From NCBI GenBank assembly GCA_000307305.1, contig DF158882.1:749291-813290 (forward strand): DNA of 64,000 nt, written 5' to 3'. Under the pieces are notes generated by a model. That model saw only the letters and a program-made list of their open reading frames with translations, was not told where the DNA came from and did no database searches. A program made the position numbers and the translations under genes. Of the stretch, positions 39,859 to 48,924 are shown piece after piece. The first letter of the stretch is position 1. Every line of letters starts with the position of its first letter. Source of the DNA: Enterobacteriaceae bacterium B14 (lineage in GTDB: Bacteria; Pseudomonadota; Gammaproteobacteria; Enterobacterales; Enterobacteriaceae).

Positions 39859-40734
39859 ATGGAACACTTAAATGATATGGCACTGTTTGTTGAAGTGGTG
39901 AAGGCGATGAGCTTTCGGCGAGCTTCAGAAGCAACAGGTGTACCTAATTCAACGCTTTCAAGACGTATCAGCGCATTAGAAAAAACGATAGGGTTGAGGC
40001 TGTTACATCGTACAACTCGGAAATTAGAGTTAACAGAATCAGGCCAAATCTACTACGAACGTTGCCGACGCATTGTGGAAGAGGCAAGGTTGGCGCATGA
40101 ACAATTGGGGGATATATTGGCCCAGCCCAGCGGGCTTTTGAGAGCCTCTCTTCCTGTGGATTTCGCCATTAATTATATGGCTCCTCTATTAACGGAATTC
40201 GCCGCTCGCTACCCAGGCATTAATTTTGAATTCGACTTAACCTCACGTCTTGTTGACTTGGTGACCGAACCTTTCGATATCGCTATTCGAGTGGGGGAAC
40301 TAAAAGACTCCAATTTAATCGCTCGTCAATTGGTGCAACTGCCTATGTATCTGTATGCCACCCCAAAATATATTGAAACGTCAGGTGAACTTTCTCACCC
40401 ACAGAATCTTAACCAGCATGATTGTTTGGGTTTTCCAAAGAGTGGTCTATGGGTTTTTCATCATATCGAAACCGCAGAAGAGGTAGAGGCCACGGTAAAC
40501 GGGCGATTTAAACTTAATAACCTTGGTATGGTTAAACGTTTGGCAATGTTTGACCAAGGCATTGTGCTCTTGCCGGAGGGCATGGTAGCTGAAGAGCTGG
40601 CGGAAGGGCGTTTGTGTCGAGTATTACCTGATTGGCGAGGGACAACTGTCTCAGTATACGCACTAACCGAGACGCGATTGCTGCCAGCGAAGACACAGCG
40701 TTTTATTGAGTTTTTAAGAGAACGATTAGAATAA
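39859..40734 (+). CDS. LysR-family regulator of the OYE gene
   Basis: 291 residues. Helix-turn-helix at 4-60 (FVEVVKAMSFRRASEATGVP, NSTLSRRISALEKTIGLRLL split), then the CrgA/DhcR-like effector domain (FEFDLTSRLVDLVTEPFDIA). This subfamily often controls an adjacent oxidoreductase. Here it is divergent from the OYE gene with a dyad between them. Confidence 0.87.
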   Translation: MEHLNDMALFVEVVKAMSFRRASEATGVPNSTLSRRISALEKTIGLRLLHRTTRKLELTESGQIYYERCRRIVEEARLAHEQLGDILAQPSGLLRASLPVDFAINYMAPLLTEFAARYPGINFEFDLTSRLVDLVTEPFDIAIRVGELKDSNLIARQLVQLPMYLYATPKYIETSGELSHPQNLNQHDCLGFPKSGLWVFHHIETAEEVEATVNGRFKLNNLGMVKRLAMFDQGIVLLPEGMVAEELAEGRLCRVLPDWRGTTVSVYALTETRLLPAKTQRFIEFLRERLE

Positions 40735-40890
40735 AAGATATCATTAAAAATATGTGCTATCGAAAAAGGGGTTTAATAGAAAATTAAATTATATATTTAT
40801 TAATGTGTTATATGAGGCGGGCTTATTGAAAACCGTTTCGTTTAACATTAATCTTTAGGTAATTTAGTCTGGGATACATTGGAGAATATC

Positions 40891-41496
40891 ATGGATGAGA
40901 ATATTAAATATGACATCGTATGGGACACCGAAGAGGCCGAAGTACTTGACCGTTTGGCCAGAGTGATATTAAAAGACAAGTCTATTTTATGGACGAACCT
41001 GTTAGTTCAAATAAAGGATAACCCTGAGATTTTTGAAGGCAATGACTTATATGATGTTTGGGAATACATTGAAGACGAAGAAGGTGATCTCAGTAATGGT
41101 CAACTCACGCGAATCTTCCTCAATTTGCTATATATCGAAAGCATTATTGAGCCTATCGATTGGAAAGGCGAAGACGAGGAAGGGCAACTTGCCCGTTTTG
41201 CAGCCAAGCGCGTCCAAGAATTAACTCAAAATGATACGCTAGCAGCGGAACTGGCAGTACAACTTTTAAGCTCAACAACAAATGATGAAATTGAAAAAGT
41301 GAGTGAAGATGGCGACAGTTATCTTGATCTGGTGTTTGAGCGTATTCAGCAACAGCTAAATGAGCTAGGTTTTGAAATTTCCAACTTCAATACTGGCTCA
41401 GACACATATACTATATTTGTTGTTTTAGCTGAGGATTATCAGCTTATTATGGATATTGATACCTCAGAGTTAACAGTGCAAAACTTCCTCGGGTAA
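40891..41496 (+). CDS. Hypothetical acidic protein
   Basis: 201 residues, strongly acidic (many Asp/Glu, as in YIEDEEGDLS and WKGEDEEGQLA), no signal peptide or membrane helix, likely all-alpha with a C-terminal alpha/beta piece. ATG 40891 has GGAG 6 bases upstream and is preferred to the TTG at 40879. I do not recognise a family with confidence. Stands alone between the LysR gene and the dms-type locus. Confidence 0.7.
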   Translation: MDENIKYDIVWDTEEAEVLDRLARVILKDKSILWTNLLVQIKDNPEIFEGNDLYDVWEYIEDEEGDLSNGQLTRIFLNLLYIESIIEPIDWKGEDEEGQLARFAAKRVQELTQNDTLAAELAVQLLSSTTNDEIEKVSEDGDSYLDLVFERIQQQLNELGFEISNFNTGSDTYTIFVVLAEDYQLIMDIDTSELTVQNFLG

Positions 41497-41507
41497 CTTA
41501 CCTTGAT

Positions 41508-41535
41508 ATGGTTGGTTTTATGATAAGCCAACCAT
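41508..41535. terminator. Hairpin between convergent genes
   Basis: ATGGTTGG / CCAACCAT perfect 8-bp stem with a 12-base loop, between the ends of the acidic-protein gene and the ferredoxin gene. No clear T-run, but its position suggests a shared terminator. Confidence 0.45.
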
Positions 41536-41541
41536 TAAAAA

Positions 41542-42414
41542 TCACGCTTCACGCATACCGAACTGATGTCTCTGGCATATAGAACACTCGGTATTCTGTT
41601 TTGACCAAGCAAAAAATGGACGATGGCAGGTAGAACAGGTTATTTCCGTTATCTCCAACGATGTCACCGTACTCTCATTGTTCTCATCTATTTTGATAGC
41701 ATGAGAAAAACAGATATCTTCGCAGCTTTTGCAGCCCGTACAATTCCGATGATTTAGGGTTATAGATTCATGCTCGAATCGAATGGCTTTCTCAGGGCAA
41801 ACCCGCGAACAAGCCCCACATAAGAAGCATTGAGCGCGGTCTAAAACAATCTGATATTCACTCACATCTGGAAGCAGTGCTCTACGTCTTTTAACCCCCG
41901 CCGAGGCACTCCCTGTTTGACTCTGATTTTTGTCTATTTGTAGCCAACGGCGGCGAGCATTATCAATACCTGTAGAGGTGGGAGGGACGATAGTCCATCG
42001 CTCTTGTTTGAGTTGCTTGAGTCTGATATTTAATGCAGCTACTGCGATAACCCAATCCGAGTTGAGCGCCATGTCTAACTCCACGCCTCGAATGTGGTAT
42101 TCAACATGCCACATCAGTAACTCATCCACGCTGGGTGCGGTTGTACTTAACGGCATAACCAGCAGGCCATTCCGATAATGTCGCCGTGGAAGCGAAAGCC
42201 CCTCTATGGCTCCCGTTGGGCAAGCAAACTGGCAGGCTCCACAGTTGATACAGGCTTCGATATCAAACCGTATCTTTCCCTCAACTAACGTGGCAGCGTC
42301 TACAGGGCATGCCTGTACGCAAGACTGACACTGGCTATGTTGAATTAAGTTCCTGACACAGGCTTGCCCAACCTGAAGAAGGGTTGGGCAAGCGTCGAGT
42401 GAAAAAAATTTCAT
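41542..42414 (-). CDS. Multi-cluster 4Fe-4S ferredoxin with zinc-ribbon-like tail
   Basis: 290 residues. Four iron-sulfur motifs: CQSCVQACP and CINCGACQFACP near residues 29-65, and CFLCGACSRVCP and CTGCKSCEDIC near 195-235. The tail (about 258-285) has CSTC and CSIC pairs, resembling a rubredoxin or zinc ribbon. Last gene of the dms-type locus, 3 bases after the anchor gene. NapF-like ferredoxins assist maturation of molybdoenzymes or carry electrons; the added tail is unusual. With the catalytic subunit destroyed its present function is unclear. Confidence 0.8.
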   Translation of the reverse strand: MKFFSLDACPTLLQVGQACVRNLIQHSQCQSCVQACPVDAATLVEGKIRFDIEACINCGACQFACPTGAIEGLSLPRRHYRNGLLVMPLSTTAPSVDELLMWHVEYHIRGVELDMALNSDWVIAVAALNIRLKQLKQERWTIVPPTSTGIDNARRRWLQIDKNQSQTGSASAGVKRRRALLPDVSEYQIVLDRAQCFLCGACSRVCPEKAIRFEHESITLNHRNCTGCKSCEDICFSHAIKIDENNESTVTSLEITEITCSTCHRPFFAWSKQNTECSICQRHQFGMREA

Positions 42415-42417
42415 TAG

Positions 42418-43266
42418 TTAGTTGATACTAAAGAAACTGAAACGCAAGAGCACTTCGGCGGCGATAACCAGCACGCTTCCCAGCACCAGCATTTTTTTGC
42501 TGATACGTGGAGCTCGCAGGCTCAGCGTTAATGCACCAACACCCACAATCAAGACTATCCAAGACGTTAATCTAAGATTGCTTAACTGCTGAAATGCACT
42601 TAACGGCTGGTGAGGGAAGGTGATTGCATCGCTATTCGATAGGCTAGCGAGATAGCCCATATAAAGCGGTTGTTCGACCAAACGACAGAGTGTGATCGCG
42701 ATAACTAATCCCACCGCCGTTACAGCGACCTTTTTCACCTGTTCTGCTGGTAGGTTAGGGCGACTAGCAAATGACCATAGACAAACAACTGCACCCAGCC
42801 CTATGGTTGCACCATAGAACATCCAATAGGTGTTGGAATGCATCCATGTTACTACTGATGAGTGTACATAAATTGCACCCATGCAGAATACGTCGATGAG
42901 GCCCAGTAGCGTAGCAATGAGCAGCAAGACCGTCCAAACTCGCTTAGTAAGCAAAGCAATCAATGTCACCAACCCCAAAATACCCAGATAAAGGCTGGCA
43001 AAAATGATCTCCCGACTTAACCAAGAACTCTCAACGTGACGCAGTGCGTGGAATGCATTTAGTGGATACCCCAAGTGTGCCGTAGAAACCATTAAACCCA
43101 ATGCACCCGCGATAAACGCGACCAACATTGCAGGCAGTGCATAACGGCACTTCTCTCTGATATCCATATGGTTACCAGCATATATCAGGCTAAGCGTGAC
43201 AAACAACACGATACCCACTGAACATTGAACCAGCAGGGTGAAGATAATGAGCGGTAATTCATGCAT
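42418..43266 (-). CDS. DmsC-like membrane anchor subunit
   Basis: 282 residues, eight membrane helices, DmsC family: quinol-oxidising anchor of DMSO/N-oxide type reductases. STAHLGYPLNAFHALRHVES carries the conserved His region. Starts 2 bases after the DmsB-like gene. Encoded together with an iron-sulfur subunit and a broken catalytic gene. Confidence 0.85.
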   Translation of the reverse strand: MHELPLIIFTLLVQCSVGIVLFVTLSLIYAGNHMDIREKCRYALPAMLVAFIAGALGLMVSTAHLGYPLNAFHALRHVESSWLSREIIFASLYLGILGLVTLIALLTKRVWTVLLLIATLLGLIDVFCMGAIYVHSSVVTWMHSNTYWMFYGATIGLGAVVCLWSFASRPNLPAEQVKKVAVTAVGLVIAITLCRLVEQPLYMGYLASLSNSDAITFPHQPLSAFQQLSNLRLTSWIVLIVGVGALTLSLRAPRISKKMLVLGSVLVIAAEVLLRFSFFSIN

Positions 43267-43268
43267 GA

Positions 43269-43889
43269 CTATTTACTCCCCTGTTTTGCACCTTGGTGCG
43301 GGTTAATGACCAGATTTGGATGAGTGATAGAGGAATCAGGTAAACCCTGCACATCGCTGGTATTACCATATTTCGCGCGAAGTTCATCAATAGGGCCAAA
43401 TTTGATAGCCCCTAAAGGACAGGTTGCTACACAGATCGGTTGTTCACCTGCGGCCTGAAGGTCAATACAAAAATCACATTTTGACATCTGGCCTGTTGCT
43501 TGATTGAGCTGAGGCGCACCGTAAGGGCAAGACCAAGCACAATATCCACAGCCTACACATTTATCCGTATTCACTAATACAATGCCATCGCCTGGGCGTT
43601 TATGCATTGCAGTGGTAGGGCAGTTCTTCACACAAATAGGATCTTGGCAGTGGTTACAGGAGATAGATAAGGTATAGGCATAAACATTGTTATAAACACC
43701 ACCGTGACCTGTAGGAGTAAAGCCGCCGCCTTTAACTTCATAAATACGGCGGAATCGACGGCCGACTTCAAGATTGTTTTTATCTTTACACGCCACCTGA
43801 CAGGCTTTACAACCCGAACAGCGAGCTGAATCAATGTAGAAACCCATTTGACGGTTACTAACCGCTGCATAATCAATAAATTTACTCAT
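43269..43889 (-). CDS. DmsB-like 4Fe-4S subunit
   Basis: 206 residues (DmsB 205). Four [4Fe-4S] motifs: CSGCKACQVACKD, CNHCQDPICVKNCP, CVGCGYCAWSCPYG, and C-terminal CDFC...CVATCP. ATG 43889 gives the family start MSKFIDY and overlaps the catalytic gene's stop as ATGA; the open frame extends further upstream but only as a shadow of that gene. Would pass electrons from the anchor to the Mo enzyme. Confidence 0.9.
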   Translation of the reverse strand: MSKFIDYAAVSNRQMGFYIDSARCSGCKACQVACKDKNNLEVGRRFRRIYEVKGGGFTPTGHGGVYNNVYAYTLSISCNHCQDPICVKNCPTTAMHKRPGDGIVLVNTDKCVGCGYCAWSCPYGAPQLNQATGQMSKCDFCIDLQAAGEQPICVATCPLGAIKFGPIDELRAKYGNTSDVQGLPDSSITHPNLVINPHQGAKQGSK

Positions 43890-44447
43890 GCTTTTGCAAC
43901 CTCCACAAGCATGGTTTGATGGGAGTTGCCTTTTGCCAGCGCAGTGATCCGCGCAGAGCTCAGCACGTTGGCACAACCTGCTTGGTCAACACCATTTGCA
44001 TCCGGCTGCCACCACGCGCCAGCTTGGAGAGCGACGACACCTGGCATAATGCGCTGAGTAACCTCCGCTGGAATACAGCTCACACCTCGGTCGTTATGGA
44101 TGCGAACGCTGTCTCCCTGTGCAATATCCCGTTTTTGGGCATCTATCGGGTTAATCCACAATTTTTGCGTCTGGGCTTCTTGTAACCACGGATTTGCATA
44201 TTGAGTAGAGTTAGCTCGGTTCTTACCTTTCCAAGTGATCAACTTTCCCCCCACAGTCAAATGTACTGCAAGTAGGGATAACGCGTTCTGAGAGGTGGGG
44301 GCTTTTAACGCCAACGTCTGAGGTTTTTTCTGTAGCATTAACAAATTTGACGCCGACAAGAGGGACTGCAGCCAGTGCGCTGCTAGCCTTTACAAAATGA
44401 CGACGAGTGAACCCTGGTGAAGCATCACTATTATATTTATTAGTCAT
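43886..44447 (-). pseudogene. Catalytic molybdoenzyme subunit (DmsA-like), internal deletion
   Basis: Two pieces of a gene normally near 800 codons are left. The N-terminal piece (from ATG 44447) has the Tat signal FTRRHFVKASSALAAVP and the first cysteine motif CSTFDCGGK, then runs out of frame near 44235 and stops at 44223. The C-terminal piece, in another frame, resumes about 44240 with KGKNRANSTQYANPW and the molybdopterin-binding tail WINPIDAQKRDIAQGDSVRI, HNDRG, MPGVVALQAGAW, ending at 43886. About 600 codons including the Mo site are absent. The enzyme cannot be functional. An FNR-like promoter is still present upstream. Confidence 0.88.
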
Positions 44448-44465
44448 GACATTTACTCAAAAGAA

Positions 44466-44512
44466 ATTATATTATCTATTTGATAAAGGCTCATTTCATT
44501 GAGAAAGGTCAA
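44466..44512 (-). promoter_or_regulatory. FNR-like promoter of the broken dms locus
   Basis: TTGACCTTTCTCAA on the minus strand (44512-44499) resembles TTGAT-N4-ATCAA with two mismatches. A GATAAT hexamer at 44476-44471 puts a start point near 44464, about 41.5 bases from the box centre, class II spacing. Anaerobic control of a DMSO-reductase-type locus is expected. Confidence 0.5.
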
Positions 44513-44696
44513 TTAGCTCTACTTCTTTTGGGTTATCCAGAGTGACTAAATAGGTTTACAGCACGCGAAAGTGATGTAGTAAACCTATATAAGAATATTG
44601 TACTTACAAATGAACGGTAATTAATCCTATTGCCTTCATCTGATGTGATTTTAATCGCAAATAATTTTGATTGGATTTTACTCAAATCAAAGAGAG

Positions 44697-44941
44697 TTAG
44701 AGGCTACGCTTCATCATCAGATAATCGCCGAACACAACATCAGGCACCCAGCCATCACTTTTGTAAAATTCTAATGCTGGTACATTCTTGTGATACACGC
44801 CGAGCTTAATTATTTTGATATTTTCTTGCTGTGCTCAATTCAGGACCAGAGATACCTGGTTTATCGTCATTAGAAAAATTCCTCGGCTAGGGCAGCTCCG
44901 ACTGGAGTTCTATCATTAAGTACCGCGATAATGCCTAGCAT
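44697..44941 (-). pseudogene. GNAT acetyltransferase remnant
   Basis: Minus-strand pieces in different frames spell a GNAT C-terminal half: GIIAVLNDRTPVGAALAEEF, then FSNDDKPGISGPELSTARK, then KLGVYHKNVPALEFYKSDGW ending in MMKRSL and TAA at 44697. At least two frameshifts separate them, and the N-terminal half is missing or unrecognisable. It lies in the 850-base stretch between the broken dms gene and 45304; the rest of that stretch shows no gene. Confidence 0.7.
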
Positions 44942-45303
44942 AAGGAGGGAAGAAGAGAGGCTTCATGTGTAGTTTATTTATCTTAATATTCAATTTAACA
45001 TAATATACATTATGCGAACCATGGTGCGATTTGGTGGATAATGGCTCATTGGCCTTTGCATTGGGTCGTTTAGTGAGTTCTGGTTCATTGAATCAAACAC
45101 CATGCCCTCAATAAGGTAACCCTAACTCTCCAATACACCACATGAGCGCTGGATGAGTTGTGATGTATGGGTTAAATAATTTTCGATATCCAAACTGCCC
45201 CTACAAGTGCTTGATATTTTTGATTTCGTGGTACATTCTGATGGTACGGTTATTTATAACCCCGAAAATATCGCAACCATTTGATTATTTTAAGGAAAAT
45301 GGC

Positions 45304-45666
45304 ATGAATTTTTTTAGTAAAACGTTAGGTGGGCTAAAAGGAAGTTATTATCTTCGTCATTTCATTTTTGGTGCAATAATTTCTGCATTCTTTATCTATA
45401 TTTCACTACAAAGCCAGAGTGGTATAAAAGTAGAGAATATAATTTTCTTTATTATTAATGGCATACTTTACCCTTATGCAAGATTTGTTTACGAACAAAT
45501 TATTGGTTTCATCATGGGTGAAAATATCTTTTTTATCAATGCAATAGTAATGCTAACAGTTAAGTTGATAACGATGGCCTTGTGTTGGGTATTTTCAATC
45601 TTCATCGCGCCATTTGGGCTAGCGTATCTCTATTATCATCACTCAAAGGCTGATAAACAATCTTGA
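45304..45666 (+). CDS. Small hypothetical membrane protein
   Basis: 120 residues with three or so membrane helices (about 17-35, 43-62, 80-110) and a Lys/Ser tail. ATG 45304 follows TTAAGGA; the open frame extends upstream to 45160 but the extra part looks like non-coding sequence. AT-rich relative to the flanking core genes. No family recognised. Confidence 0.55.
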   Translation: MNFFSKTLGGLKGSYYLRHFIFGAIISAFFIYISLQSQSGIKVENIIFFIINGILYPYARFVYEQIIGFIMGENIFFINAIVMLTVKLITMALCWVFSIFIAPFGLAYLYYHHSKADKQS

Positions 45667-45774
45667 AAAAGAATGACTATGGAAAGGGACATTCCATCCA
45701 ACGATCAACTTCTGTTCTTACCAATAAGTCATCAGGCCAAAATGCCCTCTTGGATATTGATTAGCAAGAATAAG

Positions 45775-46131
45775 CTACGTAATCTCTTTTAGATTTAATT
45801 CTGGGAGCCATCCCTGCTCCTCTGTTTCTATGCTTTCACACCAAACCCAGCCATTAACTCTCTTAAGCCCAATGACATTATCGTGTTTCTTTACAGTGAG
45901 TTCTGATGCACTGTAATTTTCTTTAGCGACTCCAGAGCTTTCACTCGTAAATTCAATTATCTGTTTTGGAACCCAACCACTCAGACCATCAAATGAGCAA
46001 AAGAACCAATTATCCCAGCCTTCATCACCAACATATTTTTCGCCTACAACCAGAAAATCACCTGCAGAAAAATGAATGGGATTAGGATATTGAGTGGTAT
46101 AGCTTTTAATCACAATAAACTGTTTTTTCAT
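45775..46131 (-). CDS. Small protein with two SH3-like domains
   Basis: 118 residues containing two bacterial SH3-like repeats: first at 1-58 (LVVGEKYVGDEGWDNWFFC, GLSGWVPKQII), second at 68-115 (NVIGLKRVNGWVWCES, QGWLPELNL). The repeats share the 'GW.WC/FC...GW.P' ending. No signal peptide. Such proteins are small stand-alone adaptors of unknown partner. Isolated gene in the accessory region. Confidence 0.6.
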   Translation of the reverse strand: MKKQFIVIKSYTTQYPNPIHFSAGDFLVVGEKYVGDEGWDNWFFCSFDGLSGWVPKQIIEFTSESSGVAKENYSASELTVKKHDNVIGLKRVNGWVWCESIETEEQGWLPELNLKEIT

Positions 46132-46180
46132 GATCTACCTCTATCTCTGAACCAATCTAAATGCCTGTGTTTACAAAAAA

Positions 46181-47908
46181 CTATAAGACAGCGAAATGAC
46201 CGTTACCGTAATCAACAAACTGCACCGCCGGGCTTTGCCAGCCGTGAGGTTTAATCGGATCAGGTCGTTCAATGACATCAAGTCGTTCGCCAGCATCACG
46301 TCGGTGGCCAGGTTCTGGCATCGGTACAGCGCTCAGTAATCGGCGGGTATACGGGTGTCGAGGATGGTGTAATACCTGATCACGTGGGCCATACTCAACA
46401 ATACGGCCACCAAACATGACTGCAACTCGATGGCACAACCGCTCCACCACTGCCATATCATGCGAAATGAATAAATAGCTGAGCTTGAATTGTTCACGTA
46501 ATGATTCTAATAACTCGAGCACTTGCGCCTGAACAGACACATCAAGAGCTGATACGGATTCATCAGCAATAATGACCTTCGGGTTTAATGCCAGCGCACG
46601 AGCAATACAAATGCGTTGACGTTGCCCCCCCGAAAATTGATGTGGGTAGCGAGTCATCACTTCACCCGGTAAACCCACCTGTTTTAGCAACTGCTCAACT
46701 CGCATTTTACGTTCTGCCGTGGGCATTTTTTCGTGGATGTAAAGAGGCTCTCCGACCAAGTCAAAAATCGTTTTTCGTGAGTTTAATGCTGCCGCAGGGT
46801 CTTGGAACACCATCTGAATTTCACGACGTATAGTCTGTAATTCATTGCCCTTTAAATCGCGTAATTCTTTACCCTCTAGTTGTGCGCTACCGGTAAAGTT
46901 AACCATGTTCATCAAAGCCTTACCGGTCGTTGATTTACCACAGCCACTTTCCCCGACAATACCCAACGTTTCCCCAGGAAAGAGATCGAAACTAACTTTA
47001 TCGACTGCATAAATTTCACGGCGAGAAAACCCTTCGCGCCGAGTCGGAAAACGAACACTCAAATCACGGACGCGGAGCAGCGGTATTTTCTCTTCAACTT
47101 GTGATATAGGGGGTGCTTTTCCCAATACTGGCACTGAATTTAATAACGTGCGCGTATATTGAGCCTGTGGCGCATGGAATAATGCGTTAACTTCGGCGTG
47201 TTCTTCGACGCGACCTTGGTTCATCACCAGAACATCATCCGCCATTTCGGCTACAACCCCCATATCATGAGTAATCATGAGAATGCCGGTGTTATATCGC
47301 ACCTGTAAATCACGCATCAATTCAAGAATTTGTGCTTGAATGGTTACATCCAGAGCCGTCGTCGGCTCATCTGCAATCAAGATGCGAGGTTGACATAACA
47401 TCGCCATGGCAATCATAACTCTCTGGCGCATACCGCCAGAAAGTTCATTAGGATACTGACGTAGGCGTTTTTCTGGTTGGCTCATTTTTACTGCATCGAG
47501 CATCTCCAGAACACGGGCTTTGCGCCCTCTCCTATCCAGCTCTGCGTGGCGCCGCAGGCTCTCTCCCATTTGCTGGCCGATGGTCATCAAAGGATTAAGC
47601 GAGGTCATCGGTTCTTGGAAAATCATCCCAATATCTCTGCCACGCATTTGCTGACGCTGACGTTCACTTAGCGTCGTTAATTCCGTGTTATCAAAGATAA
47701 TGGCGCCTTTCGGAATATGTGCATTACGTGGCAATAACCCCATTATCGCCAGTGATGTCAATGATTTACCACTTCCCGACTCCCCTGCAATACACAGCGT
47801 TTTTCCTGCATGTAGCGAGAAAGTGAGTTCATCCACCACACGACGGGAACCAAATTCGATAGTCAAACCTTCAACAGAAAGAAGGGAGTGAATAGCTTTC
47901 TGGGGCAT
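46181..47908 (-). CDS. Fused double ATPase of a peptide/amide-type ABC importer
   Basis: 575 residues with two complete ATPase domains (DppD-DppF or GsiA type). Domain 1: Walker A GESGSGKS, signature LSGGMRQRV, Walker [13 protein letters not shown]. Domain 2: Walker [10 protein letters not shown], signature FSGGQRQRI, Walker [13 protein letters not shown]. Each has the oligopeptide-type C-terminal extension. Last gene of the amide operon, 9 bases after the amidase gene. Confidence 0.92.
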   Translation of the reverse strand: MPQKAIHSLLSVEGLTIEFGSRRVVDELTFSLHAGKTLCIAGESGSGKSLTSLAIMGLLPRNAHIPKGAIIFDNTELTTLSERQRQQMRGRDIGMIFQEPMTSLNPLMTIGQQMGESLRRHAELDRRGRKARVLEMLDAVKMSQPEKRLRQYPNELSGGMRQRVMIAMAMLCQPRILIADEPTTALDVTIQAQILELMRDLQVRYNTGILMITHDMGVVAEMADDVLVMNQGRVEEHAEVNALFHAPQAQYTRTLLNSVPVLGKAPPISQVEEKIPLLRVRDLSVRFPTRREGFSRREIYAVDKVSFDLFPGETLGIVGESGCGKSTTGKALMNMVNFTGSAQLEGKELRDLKGNELQTIRREIQMVFQDPAAALNSRKTIFDLVGEPLYIHEKMPTAERKMRVEQLLKQVGLPGEVMTRYPHQFSGGQRQRICIARALALNPKVIIADESVSALDVSVQAQVLELLESLREQFKLSYLFISHDMAVVERLCHRVAVMFGGRIVEYGPRDQVLHHPRHPYTRRLLSAVPMPEPGHRRDAGERLDVIERPDPIKPHGWQSPAVQFVDYGNGHFAVL

Positions 47909-47917
47909 CGTTGCTCC

Positions 47918-48865
47918 TTAATTGAACACAACTTTCGGAAAATAAAACGACACCACCCAATTAGGCATATCGACAATTTCACTGATACGAAGATCCCCGC
48001 AAACGGAACACAACATATAAGCCTCTTCTGCCTGCATACCGTGTTCACGACATAAAGCATCAATACAGTGGCTCAGCGCATCCCGTGCCGCAATCATTAG
48101 GTCTGGGCCCACACCAGTAAAAACATCATAGCCGCAACTATCAAGGTGATTAGTTACAGGGCCAGGGGTAGAAAAACGGGGGGAAGGCAAAGGCATATTT
48201 TTAACGACATCAAGGGTCACAGTGACATTCATAGCGCTTTCGATAGCCGTTCCACACACTTCACCGTCGCCCTGAGCTGCATGCGTATCCCCGATGGAGA
48301 ACAGCGCACCTTCAACTTCGACAGGTAACCAAAGCGTACAACCCGCACTTAAGTCACGAATATCTAGGTTCCCTCCGGTACGGCGCGGTGGAACAATTGA
48401 ATGCAGCCCAGGCTCCGCCAGCGCGACACCAATTGTCCCTGCGAAGGGTTTCAGTGGCACTCGCCCGTAACGACCAAACGCGCAAGGCGCTAACGTTGTT
48501 TTATCGTAGTGCCATAAGGTCAATGCTGGGTCTTTAAACTGATCGGCTAATAAACCAAAACCTGGGATATTGGCTGTCCAGCCGAATCCTGAAGGATCAA
48601 ACGCATCAATGGTTATTTTAAGTGCGTCACCAGGCATCGCCCCATCAACGTAGATCGGCCCTGTGACGGGGTTGATCTTGTCAAATGGCAGGCTATTAAT
48701 ATCTAGGGCCGTAGAAGCGGCATGGATATGGCCGTTCGATGAATCAAGACATTCAAGATTCAGTGTACTGCCAGGGGTGACTTTCACCACCGGCTTATTC
48801 GCATTATCCCAACCAAAGTGATGGCTGGCATGATGAATGGTTTTAACTAGGCAATTTTGGCACAT
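47918..48865 (-). CDS. Acetamidase/formamidase (FmdA/AmdA family)
   Basis: 315 residues. Signature GDTHAAQGDGEVCGTAIE and MPGDALKITI are characteristic of the FmdA_AmdA family, which hydrolyses formamide, acetamide or related short amides to acid plus ammonia. C-terminal CSVCGDLRISEIVDMPNWVV completes the beta-rich fold. No secretion signal, so cytoplasmic: the amide would be imported first. Lies between the binding-protein gene and the ATPase gene in the same operon. Confidence 0.9.
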   Translation of the reverse strand: MCQNCLVKTIHHASHHFGWDNANKPVVKVTPGSTLNLECLDSSNGHIHAASTALDINSLPFDKINPVTGPIYVDGAMPGDALKITIDAFDPSGFGWTANIPGFGLLADQFKDPALTLWHYDKTTLAPCAFGRYGRVPLKPFAGTIGVALAEPGLHSIVPPRRTGGNLDIRDLSAGCTLWLPVEVEGALFSIGDTHAAQGDGEVCGTAIESAMNVTVTLDVVKNMPLPSPRFSTPGPVTNHLDSCGYDVFTGVGPDLMIAARDALSHCIDALCREHGMQAEEAYMLCSVCGDLRISEIVDMPNWVVSFYFPKVVFN

Positions 48866-48924
48866 GATGATTCCCCTTTATTTTCAGCCAACACGATGGT
48901 TGTTTATATGTATAGGTACAAATT

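Noticed and set aside
45160-45303. N-terminal extension of the small membrane protein
   Set aside because: A better ribosome site precedes ATG 45304 and the extension is compositionally different.
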